From Cotesia glomerata (lineage: Eukaryota > Arthropoda > Insecta > Hymenoptera > Braconidae): a DNA stretch of 64,000 nt. Where the stretch lies: NCBI RefSeq assembly GCF_020080835.1, contig NC_058166.1, forward strand, positions 15,959,043-16,023,042. Direction: 5' to 3'. The notes under the pieces were generated by a model that saw only the letters and a list, made by a program, of their open reading frames with translations, did not search any database and was not told where the DNA came from. This document shows positions 13,701 through 21,475 of this stretch, piece by piece (within the stretch, counting starts at the first letter, position 1; the number at the start of each line of letters is the position of its first letter). A program made the translations under genes and the position numbers.

Positions 13701-15483
13701 CAAAATTAGAATTTTTGTCGATTATATTAAGGAGAGGCGATGTCAGGAATGACTATCTGCGTTTGCCAAGAAGTAATTCTGCTATCTATGAAAATTCTTT
13801 CCTAATTCATGGCATAAAAATTTGGAATTCATTACCGGTAGATATTACAGAAATTGACACCTTGTTTTAATTTCTTTTTGCAATCAATATAATTACCATT
13901 GATCTTATAATTTAACATGATAGTTATTAATTAATGTCAGTCTTTAAAATTGTATTGCAAACACCGTATCAAATGTATACTTGTAAACAATTAACTTTAT
14001 GTATTGTTGATGGTCCTGAAGGAACTTAGAACTCCAGGATCAATTAAAATTTATTATCTATCTATATATTATACATTTTAGATATTAGGATAGTCAAATA
14101 TTGTTTTAAATAATTATAGCATTTATTTTTTTTCTCCATAGATATCACTGAGTATAATCTGGGATGTTATCCAGTGTCATCTTGTTCTTTCTGTGTGATA
14201 ATTTTAAAAAATTTTCTAATAAATTACAGTAAGAAAAATTTATTTAAAAAATTTTATCTTTAAAACCTCTAAAAAAATTATAAATACAATTTTTTAAAAA
14301 TAATTTTCTAAACCTAAATTATTTTTCAGAAAAAATAAGAAAATTGTCAAGTGTCTGGTAATTTCAGTGCCATAACTTCGACTGCCCAATTTAAAAACAC
14401 AGTAACTGCAAAATTTTTATACCTGATTTTTTTTAGTATTGCTGCATTTCTTATAACTTTTTAACCTTAATTTCAAGTACTTTTTCTTAAAAATATTTAT
14501 ATTCAAGTATTTTTTATTCGTAAATCAAATTTTTTATCAATTACTTTTTTAATAAGCGCAAACTTTTTTTTTAATAAGAAAAATTTTTTTAAATCTTAAA
14601 ATTATCAGTTACTGTGTTTTGAAATTGAGCAGCCAATTTATTTAATTTAAATAAATTTTGTTTATTTATTTTTATTATGAAACTGAAATCAGCAGACATT
14701 TCACTTGAGCATTTTTTATTATGACATTAAAATTAGCAGTCTTGACCATTTTTTAATTGTTTTTTAACAAATTTGTTTTGAAGAATTATTTTTAAAAAAT
14801 TGCATTTTTAATTTTTTAAAATTTCTACACGTCAATTTTTTTTCTAATTTATTTGTTATAAAGTTTTTAAAATAATTAAAAACATGCTAAGTTAATTATA
14901 ATAAACATTGAAAAAAAAATTTTTTTAAGTAATAAATAAAATTACCACAAGTTCTGCTAAAGTAGAAACAGCATTGTCTTTTTTGAGAGTCCCCTGGCTG
15001 CCGTTTGAGATCAATTCGTATAATCCTCGTAGCCATTCTGTAATAAACGAGTGATTAGTAACCTATCAAACAGCTACAATTAAAAAACTGTCACTTGGAC
15101 AATTATCAGAGCTGATAAAAAATAATTACCTGTGGTGTTGCCTTTCGTGAATTCGTTCTTGAATATCTTGAGGCTGCAAACAGTTGTTAATGGACAATTA
15201 ACTCTTCAGTAGAGTGATAAACGAAGGTACTAAAGTTGCAACCATCAAAAATATGTTTTTTTTTTTTTTTTTTTTATATAGATATTAATTATTTACTTGA
15301 TACTTATATAGATTTACAAATACTGAATTTGTTTAAGATTTATACATTCACATAAATTTGACGAATGAATCAATATTATAATCGTGTCACTCTCGTGATC
15401 TTGTCTACCACTTACTAATCATTTTTGCCATGCTTATCCCATGATTTCCATAACTCTGATTTCCACAATTTATCAACCGCCAT
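1542..15483 (-). CDS. THOC2: THO complex subunit 2 (C-terminal tail incomplete)
   Basis: THOC2 is the nuclear scaffold of THO/TREX, which couples transcription to mRNA packaging and export. Coding exons in transcript order: 15483-15416, 15173-15130, 15037-14946, 13210-13097, 13006-12891, 12478-12348, 12203-11049, 7286-7052, 6426-6146, 4833-4652, 4534-4250, 4163-4051, 2708-2513, 2409-2152, 2051-1794, 1693-1542. All have AG/GT borders and keep frame, giving about 1227 residues. The ATG at 15483 opens MAVDKLWKSELWKSWDKHGK and is the only start that splices in frame into the conserved body. Family signatures include GCFNLDPNRVLD (about residue 188), SLASFCGAIFKKY, DISPQFLVTFWSLSMYDL, CTENEANRYGRFLCAMLE and KWHYKITK. 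The conserved core is complete. The charged disordered tail (about 350-400 residues in vertebrates) has only begun in the last exon, which either splices at CA|GTAAAT (1542) or stops at TAA 1540-1538. I favour splicing, so the gene probably continues off the left edge. Identity is firm; the 3' end is not. Confidence 0.95.
1694..1793 (-). other. THOC2: 100-bp THOC2 intron with a 33-nt poly-T next to a weak donor
   Basis: On the minus strand the exon ends AAG|GTCA and is followed at once by 33 consecutive T (A run 1757-1789 on the plus strand). GTCATT fits the U1 consensus poorly, so the U-rich tract beside the splice site may matter for recognition. The length is only as good as the assembly, since long homopolymers are error-prone. 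Confidence 0.7.
2764..4034 (-). mobile_element. Helitron array element (H2) in a THOC2 intron
   Basis: Both ends are intact: CTAG at 2764-2767 flanked by A, and the 5' TC (minus strand) at 4034-4033 flanked by T on the plus strand, the expected A/T insertion. The body has four palindromic units. The 5' end lies 16 bp from the donor of the exon ending at 4051. Confidence 0.85.
5164..5862. mobile_element. TTAA-flanked DNA element, copy 1, THOC2 intron
   Basis: Closely similar along its length to the copy at 22244, including CTCTGCTAATGTGACGTCAT and CAGCAGAACTCCTAGCA. The right terminus CATGTAGCCCC is followed by TTAA (5863-5866). The left terminus is degraded. No coding capacity is seen. Confidence 0.7.
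7400..8475. mobile_element. Foldback element with AAGGGCGTAT motifs, THOC2 intron
   Basis: Left arm (about 7400-7685) and right arm (about 8195-8470) are inverted copies about 280 bp long, starting CGCGTTAC and AGAACCATAAGGGCGTAT. ATACGCCCTTATGG recurs inside each arm. Flanks ATTTATTT on both sides suggest an 8-bp duplication. The 510-bp centre has no gene. It sits in a larger nest: similar inverted sequence is seen at 7327-7385 and 8880-9110. Confidence 0.75.
8635..8825. mobile_element. MITE with GTAAAAGACCCC termini
   Basis: GTAAAAGACCCCATTAGT at left is matched by AGTAATGGGGTCTTTTAC at right, about 190 bp. The GGGTAAAAG-type ends recur at 49262 and 58490, suggesting one terminal family. 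Confidence 0.65.
9994..10089. mobile_element. 96-bp MITE with 23-bp inverted repeats
   Basis: GTCATTTCATGAAATACCTA at left and its complement at right; the arms include the palindromes TTTCATGAAA and CCTAGG. The short centre holds CAGAAGCGTCGGCG, unusually GC-rich for this window. Confidence 0.7.
10147..10681. mobile_element. Foldback element with AGTTGGGC termini
   Basis: Ends AGTTGGGCTTT(T)CATGTAAT and ATTACATGTAAAGCCCAACT. Inside, ACGGTCGTTTGTTAGGTTG-like sequence occurs three times in alternating orientation, so the interior looks like a half-duplicated foldback. The AACTTCCC hairpin fragment lies in the middle. Confidence 0.7.
10427..10479 (+). mobile_element. AACTTCCC element, 5' hairpin fragment
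   Basis: Only the first 50-odd bases of the element are present (AACTTCCCGC ... CGGGAAGTTATTGGTTTTACCC), inside a foldback element. The body is missing, either deleted or never inserted. Confidence 0.6.
11049..12203 (-). CDS. THOC2: THOC2 exon 7, large helical-scaffold exon
   Basis: This 1155-nt exon encodes about residues 189-573, most of the alpha-helical N-terminal half that forms the THO scaffold. It starts with GCFNLDPNRVLDIILETFEN, carries the conserved LPSLSFMDCNCCVAEEMWN segment and ends in SPGVLFDYILIQIQLYDNLI, where the Thoc2 domain begins. An acidic linker (KEEAPVEEKEV, near residue 290) replaces the longer charged loop of vertebrates. It is by far the largest THOC2 exon; the others are 44-285 nt. 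Acceptor TCTTCAG|GT and donor ATCG|GTAAGT are both strong. Confidence 0.93.
13545..14066 (+). pseudogene. 5'-truncated non-LTR retrotransposon, 3' end
   Basis: Encodes only the last part of a reverse-transcriptase ORF (YYKKLGWLKLNARRDYFIAC, NSFLIHGIKIWNSLPVDITE), then a 3' UTR with GGTCCTGAAGGAACTTAGAA and an (ATCT)n tail at 14050. A microsatellite tail rather than poly(A) suggests the CR1/L2-like group; inference. It lies in a THOC2 intron and a related minus-strand copy is at 49737. Confidence 0.75.
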
Positions 15484-15840
15484 AATATCTAATTAATAAA
15501 TACAACTTATTTAGATAGTAATTTTAAAAAAACAAACGCATCAACATCACAGGTCTAGTGAACTATTAATAAGTAATAATAAATTCCGTAGTATATAATC
15601 ACGTTGTGTATTTTTTTCACTTAAAGATCCTGCCTGCTGGCTTGCTTGTAGTCGTTCGTTGTTGCTGTTGAGTATAGTCGCGTTTGCGTTCCTACAACGT
15701 ATTTCTCTCTACGGTGGCGTCCTCAACTTGTTTTTTTTTTTTATTTTCTTATTTTACTTTTCTTCAATGGCCACCGACTGCAGCGCCAATTTTAAAATGA
15801 AAATTAAGTCAGCCGACATTTAAAAATTTTTATAATTTTT
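15484..15840 (-). promoter_or_regulatory. THOC2: Probable THOC2 5' UTR and promoter region
   Basis: Just upstream of the THOC2 start codon lies a stretch around 15620-15725 that is clearly richer in G+C than the surrounding sequence, holding CTGCTGG, GTCGTTCG and GGTGGCGTCC. It is the only non-repetitive GC-richer patch between the two divergent genes, so it is the likeliest promoter or first-exon region. No TATA box or initiator is convincing. The AACTTCCC element begins at 15841 and limits the unique promoter sequence to under 360 bp. Confidence 0.4.
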
Positions 15841-16313
15841 AACTTCCCGCTAAGAAAATTGAAAATTTTCAAAAATCGGGAAGTTATTGGTTTTACCCCG
15901 TTTTTCGAAAATCGAGTTTTCATCAGATCTCGACGTTTTGAGGTCCTAGGAAGCTTTCCTGACTATTCCCGCGAGGGTGTCACTATGTCTGTATGTATGT
16001 GTGTGTGTGTGTGTGTAAGTATGTAAACCTCTTATAACTTTTGAACGGTTGAACCGATTTCATCGCGGTTGGTGCCATTCGAAAGGGCTTCGCCAAACTT
16101 AGATTTCCTGTTAATTTGAACCGATTCGGACCGATAGATTTTGAGAAATTTGGAGAAATCTAAAAAAAAGTAGGAAAAAAAATTTTTTCTGAAGTAGTTT
16201 TTTTGGGATAACTTTTAAACGACTCAACCGATCGATTCCAAAAACTAATCAGCTCTCAACCTTGAAAAACCACGTCGATCGCCGCCAATCCGGTCAAAAT
16301 CGGTTGATTCGTT

Positions 16314-17026
16314 GGGTTGCGGTCAACTAGTCAGATCGACAACATTCCAAATTATTAAAACTCTAGAAAATTTAAAATTCCGCTACATTCAAAGTTTATA
16401 AAATACATTAGCTTAAATAGAATAACAGCCGAAAAACAATTTTGTAAATTATAAAACACCGGGTTATCGAATAAAAGTAAATATAAATCTTTATATTCCT
16501 CAAGAGTTAAAATTAATTTGATTTCGAAAAAGGGTTGTTCCGACGTATATTCATCCGAATACTCATCTATCCGAATAATGATTCGGCCGAAAATTACTCA
16601 TCCAAAAAATTGGAAATTTTTCTTAGATGGTCCACCTTTACAATCATGAAATTTGAGTGTTTTCCATACATGCTTGTAAATTAAAATAAAATTAATTTTC
16701 AAAAATTAATTAATTTAAAATTAATTAAAAAAAATTTCTAATCTAATTATAAAATTATTTACATTTTTCGGCTAAATGAGTGTTCGTCTGTTCATTCATT
16801 TTGGCGTATAAATTTTCGTTGTTATGTTTTTTAATTTATTGAGACTTTGTAACTTTGAAAGATTCTATTAATATAGCTTTAGATTTTTCTTTATTTAAGA
16901 TTATATTTTTCGGAATTTTAAAATTTGTAAAATTAATTATTTTAAATTACATTTAATATTTACTTTCTAAGTTCTAGTAATTTATTAATTCGGAATGTTG
17001 TTAGTCTGACTAGTTGACTGCAACCC
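16314..17026. mobile_element. hAT-like MITE with 8-bp target duplication
   Basis: Inserted in AACTTCCC copy A. Flanked by GATTCGTT on both sides (16306-16313 and 17027-17034); copy C shows the empty site. Terminal inverted repeats start GGGTTGCGGTCAACTAGTCAGA and are matched by TCTGACTAGTTGACTGCAACCC at the right. The 713-bp interior has no coding potential. Confidence 0.8.
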
Positions 17027-17586
17027 GATTCGTTCGGGAGATATCGTGAACGAAAGAAAACCGAAAAAAGTGTTTTTTTAGAGTTACTCCGAAATTTCTA
17101 GTTTGACCAATTGAAACTTAGAAATTATTTATAAGGCTTAAAAAACTACGTAAAATGCCGCCAACCGCGTAAAAATCGGTTCATTCATTCAAAAGTTATT
17201 GCGGTATGAACATTCAAAAAATAGTGTTCTACACGGGAAAAAATTTCTGGGAAAATTTACGATACAACTATTGTAAAGCTGGACTGTACTTTTATTACTA
17301 TTAATTGTCAAATATTTTAGATGAAAAAATACTATTTATTCATGATAAAATACGATATTACTATTGTAAAAAGTAAGAGATGAAAATTTCCAGTGCTGCC
17401 TCTGTATCTTTTCAATAGAACTATAGCAAATTTTACAATAGTTGAATTGGAATGTTTCACAATTAGTGTGAGTGATGGCCGTGCACAGCGCTAGACTCCG
17501 AGTTTATGTAAATGTTAATAGAGCGGTTGATAGTTGATTTTCAAACGTGTTTTTCTCATGCATGTGATAAAATTTCGAAAAAAAAC

Positions 17587-17633
17587 GCTTCGCTCTTCGA
17601 TAGATAATTAAATTATCTATCGAAGAGCGAAGC
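17587..17633. repeat. 47-bp perfect palindrome
   Basis: Two 23-nt arms (GCTTCGCTCTTCGATAGATA...) around a single A form a perfect hairpin inside the TA-flanked MITE. No mismatch was seen, so it is either recent or under constraint. Confidence 0.85.
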
Positions 17634-17779
17634 GCTTTTTTGGAAAATTTTCATTTATTTATGCATAAAATGCGTTTTAAGATTCCATTTGTTGTACAAG
17701 TATGACTGAGATACTTTTGTTTGTCCAATAGAGGGCGAGAGAGAGAAAAAATGTAAACCCTTCTTAAAGGGCACGGGTC

Positions 17780-17935
17780 TTAGTTTACCTCGGATAGCGT
17801 AGAGGGAGAGTCTCTGGCTGCCAACACGGAGTTCTGGGTTCGATTCCCAGATAGCACGGAAATGTCGGTTTCTTTTTTCGATTACTGTGCAGTTACCAAT
17901 TAGTCCAACCTTCTATCTCTCTCCCTCCCTAATAT
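17780..17935 (+). mobile_element. tRNA-derived SINE-like unit
   Basis: Contains an A-box-like TAGCGTAGAGGG (17795-17806) and a perfect B box GGTTCGATTCC (about 17838), with a T stem CTGGG/CCCAG. The 5' bases do not pair with the expected 3' acceptor bases and the anticodon loop is too long, so it is not a functional tRNA gene. This is the usual state of a SINE head. The tail is pyrimidine-rich (CTCTCTCCCTCCC). Confidence 0.5.
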
Positions 17936-18374
17936 TTCTTTTAAAAAAACCAACTGTGAATTTTTACAATAGTTGAATTGTAAAGTTCACAAACACATAT
18001 TGTATAATTTGCTCTATAGTATTCGACTTTTTAAGACTCTTGCTAGTCTTATTTGTTGGATAAAATTTACAATAGTAGATCGTAAAAATTACTAAATGAG
18101 AAGTATAGTCCACCGTTACTATTTTATTTAGTAAAAATTACAATAGTAAAATAGTAAAAACTCCTTCAATTTTCTTTCCGTGTATGAAACTTCTATCAGA
18201 CTTTTGAGCTCAAAGAGCTCAAAAGCATAGAAAAGGTATCTTTTTGAGCTCGTAGAGCTTAAAACAACACACAGATTGTACTTTTGAGCTCGAAGAGCTC
18301 AAAAAAGCGGCCAGGTATTAACGGAATTAGCGGGAAGTTGCAGGGATGGCCTTTAGGGTCAACCGTTTTCCTAA

Positions 18375-20124
18375 TTTTTTTTTATTGAAAAAATCATTAC
18401 AAAATAATAAAAAAAAATTTTTCATTTGTAAAAAACTTGATAAACTATTACTATTAGTGCAATTTCTAAAAAATGTTTCTTAATTCTAATTTAATAATTT
18501 AAAAAAATCAAAAAATTAAAAACGTCGGCTAACTTTAGTGTTACATTTTAAAACTAAAATTAAAAAGTAAATAAAAAATTTATTCTTACTAATTTTTGTG
18601 TAATTATCATGAAAATTAATTTAGCAGATATTTTATAATGTTAAGGATTGTTTTTACAAATAAATTATGTCAAAGAAAATGAGAAAAAAAATTGACATTT
18701 AGAAAATTATAAAAATGAAAAATTCGATTTTTTAGAAATAATTTTTCGGAGCAAATTATTTATTTTAAAAAATCAAAAAATTGATGTCATCAAAATTAGC
18801 AGACGTCTAAAAATTTTTTATTTTTTTTATTAATTAAATTACAACTAAAAAGATGTTTCTAAAAAATTGCACTTATAGTTTTTCAAGTTTACATAAAAAA
18901 TTTTTATTTTAATTGCAACTAAATTTCCTTAACGACGTCTTAAATCTGTACAAAATTGTTCGATCAAATTATTTTTTATTTTATTAGAAAAAAAATTAAC
19001 AAGGGCTACAAAACTATCAGCTTAATTATAATAAATAAACTTTATAAATTAAATGAGTTTAATTTTTGCTTTTTCGATATTTGTATATCTTTTGCCATAT
19101 AACATCACAGGGGACTGATTTTTTTTATCAAATTGAGAAAAATCAAGCAAACTATTTCAATGCATTCAACGTTTTAAGTTCTCAATGAATGTTTACATTA
19201 ATTAGAATAATATTAAGACTTATGGATCGAATTTTATAAATAAATTATAAATAAAAATAGTTGCCAGGGGACTGAGTTTTGAAGTGGCCCAGACACATAT
19301 TTCCAGCACAAACGGTGCTTTGACACTAAATAAAATGCCAATAAAGCGCTAACAGCCCTATCGTTATTAACTCAAGGCTAGTTAGATCCTTATAAACCTT
19401 ATAAAAGGTAAAATAACACGCTGGATTTTTTTTTTGCTTTGAACTTCTGGCAGGGGACTGTTCTTAAAATACCTGGGACAAACTTTGGCTTAATGAATTT
19501 AATGAAACAAATTAATTTTCGGTAATTTTAATTGAAGAAGATTGTTAGTTAACTAATTAATTTTATAAACATTATAGACCAAATTATATATTATTGATGA
19601 ATAACTTAAAATTTAATGTTAAAGTTTTAATTTTGGGAATGGGACAGCCCAGGGGACTGTTATTTCGGTGGTTTACGAATTTATAGCAAAAAAACCAAAA
19701 TTTATTTCAATTTAGTTTTCAATGCTACAAATAGAAATGTGTTTTTACTTTCGTAATAAATTTTTTTTAGTAACAAAATAACAATTGTTCTAATAAAAAA
19801 ATGCCTGCGACAGCAAAAAATATCCTTACAGAGAATCACCCCTATACATTTTATTATAATATTTTTTTGTGGCAATAAAGTTAGCCGACGTTTTTAATTT
19901 TTTGATTTTTTTTTATTAAAAAAATTAGAACAAAAAATTATTTTTTACCAATTTCACTTCCAGTTTTTCAAGTTTTTTACAAATTAAATTTTTAGTAGAT
20001 TTCATAGAAATCTAACTATTGCATTTGTCCTCATGACGCAACTTTTGAAAAATTTTGCTATTTCCTGACTCAGTTCGTCAAGCTGGTTCAGAAAATGCCA
20101 TTAGTTCAAAAGTTTATATATGTA

Positions 20125-20214
<90 letters not shown>

Positions 20215-21039
20215 ATAACGCGGCTTATCCGGACGATAGCGTCTCTAATTCATAATGGATCCGTTTCAAACTCAACATACTTCATTTTTAGACGATTACC
20301 AAGGCCAAGTTCAAAGATGAGCTTAATCGGTCAAGTAGTTCAGAAATTACAGAGTTTCAAAATTTTCAAAATCCTAAAAATTCATTTTTTGGCAGATTCT
20401 TTCGCGCATAACTTTTGAATGAAATAACTTATCGAATTTTTGTAAATTTCATTTTAAAGCCCATTAAACAAGCTTCAATTTTCATGTCATTTTATTTACC
20501 TAAACTTAAAATAACCTATTCGTCTGTAGGTTTTTAATGAAATTTTTAGTAGATTTCATAGAAATTTAATATTTCATAATAATATTATTCTATTACTCCA
20601 ATTAATGAATAAATGAATTATGTTATTATTATATATATATATAATTAATAAATAAATAAATTATTAATATTTATAATTAAAATTTTCTTTATGTGAAATC
20701 TACTTCCATTTCGGCTGCCGAATGGCCTTTTTTTTTTTATTTTTTTCTAATGATTTTTTCAACGAAAAAAAATTCTAAAAATTTTTAGATGTCGGCTATA
20801 ATTTAATTTTCATTTTTTTTTCCTCACCTTAGAATTATGGCGCTACTAAACCATAGCAAAGTTTTCTGTTTTTTATTATTTTGCTTTTTATATTTTATTT
20901 TAATCAATTTTATTGTAAAAAATAAGATTATAAGGCGTGCACTTTTGGATTTTCCAAACTTTTTTTTATTTCTTCTTAAAAATAAAAAAAAAAACTCCGA
21001 TAAATTTTGAATTTCCCGCTAATTTTTAGCCGAATATTC
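18375..21039. other. Intergenic, repeat-derived AT-rich sequence
   Basis: No gene is seen between copy A and the BLTP3 upstream region. It contains several GTTAGCCGAC-family fragments, four CAGGGGACTG motifs (19105-19660), a (TA)n run and TTTTAGTAGATTTCATAGAA near 19992 and again near 20545, which may be the ends of an insertion. Confidence 0.5.
20128..20210. repeat. (TA)n microsatellite, about 83 bp
   Basis: Uninterrupted TA dinucleotides. Short reading frames crossing it encode only Ile-Tyr repeats and are not genes. Confidence 0.95.
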
Positions 21040-21475
21040 AAATGAATATTTTCCTCCAATAGTAAAATAGTAATTATTGTGCAGCGCTATGGAAGTAAGA
21101 CACATTGCTTGCGTTCAATGAAAATAGTAAAAATTGTACAAGTGATCTGATAATAATAATAATAACTATTAGAATAGAAAAGATAATTTGACGTCTCGGT
21201 AGTGAAATTTTTAGTCAAATATTTTAAAGTTAATTAACACGTAGTTCTCTTTAAAAATAAATTCCTAATAACAATAATAAGTGATTATTGATAAATAAAT
21301 AAATAAATACAAATAATAAATTGACGTTATTGTTAAATGTAACCAAAAAATAAATAATATGAAAATTTTAATGATTAAACACAATACTTGCAATAATTAA
21401 AAAAATATTGAATTTTAATAATCAATGCATGAATAAATAAATAAAACTATTTTAAATGAAACTTAAACTTAAAAA
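21040..21475 (+). promoter_or_regulatory. BLTP3: BLTP3 upstream region and 5' UTR
   Basis: This stretch precedes the BLTP3 ATG and matches none of the dispersed repeats in the window. It holds CAGCGCTATGG near 21093 and GACGTCTCGG near 21191, slightly GC-richer than its surroundings, then AT-rich sequence with several out-of-frame ATGs. The transcription start cannot be placed from sequence alone. Confidence 0.3.

Larger units (their letters stand above)
17232..18182. mobile_element. TA-flanked MITE in copy A
   Basis: Bounded by TA (17230-17231 and 18183-18184), with ends CACGGGAAAA and TTTCTTTCCGTG. The uninterrupted site is visible in copy C (GTTCTATGAAAC). The interior holds repeated TACTATTGTAA motifs in both orientations, a 47-bp perfect palindrome and a SINE-like unit. 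A TA target is typical of the Tc1/mariner superfamily. Confidence 0.7.
15841..18374 (+). mobile_element. AACTTCCC element, copy A, with nested insertions
   Basis: Begins AACTTCCCGCTAAG and forms an immediate hairpin with CGGGAAGTT (15841-15885). A TG-rich microsatellite follows (15985-16015), then blocks typical of insect repeats (AACTTTTGAACGG). Near the right end are GAGCTC palindromes and TTAGCGGGAAGTT (18327-18339), inverse to the start. Both sides are T runs. Without its two nested insertions the copy is about 0.85 kb. Class unknown; the architecture (subterminal inverted repeats, central microsatellite, T-T target) resembles Helentron-derived HINE elements, which is inference. Confidence 0.75.

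Noticed and set aside
13580..13870. Independent protein-coding gene of 96 residues
   Set aside because: It is the C-terminal fragment of a non-LTR reverse transcriptase, truncated at the 5' end and followed by an (ATCT)n tail.
17795..17860. tRNA gene
   Set aside because: The B box is perfect, but acceptor arms do not pair and the anticodon loop is too long. It is better read as a SINE head.
20055..20418. Reading frames of repeated Ile-Tyr
   Set aside because: Translation of the (TA)n microsatellite.
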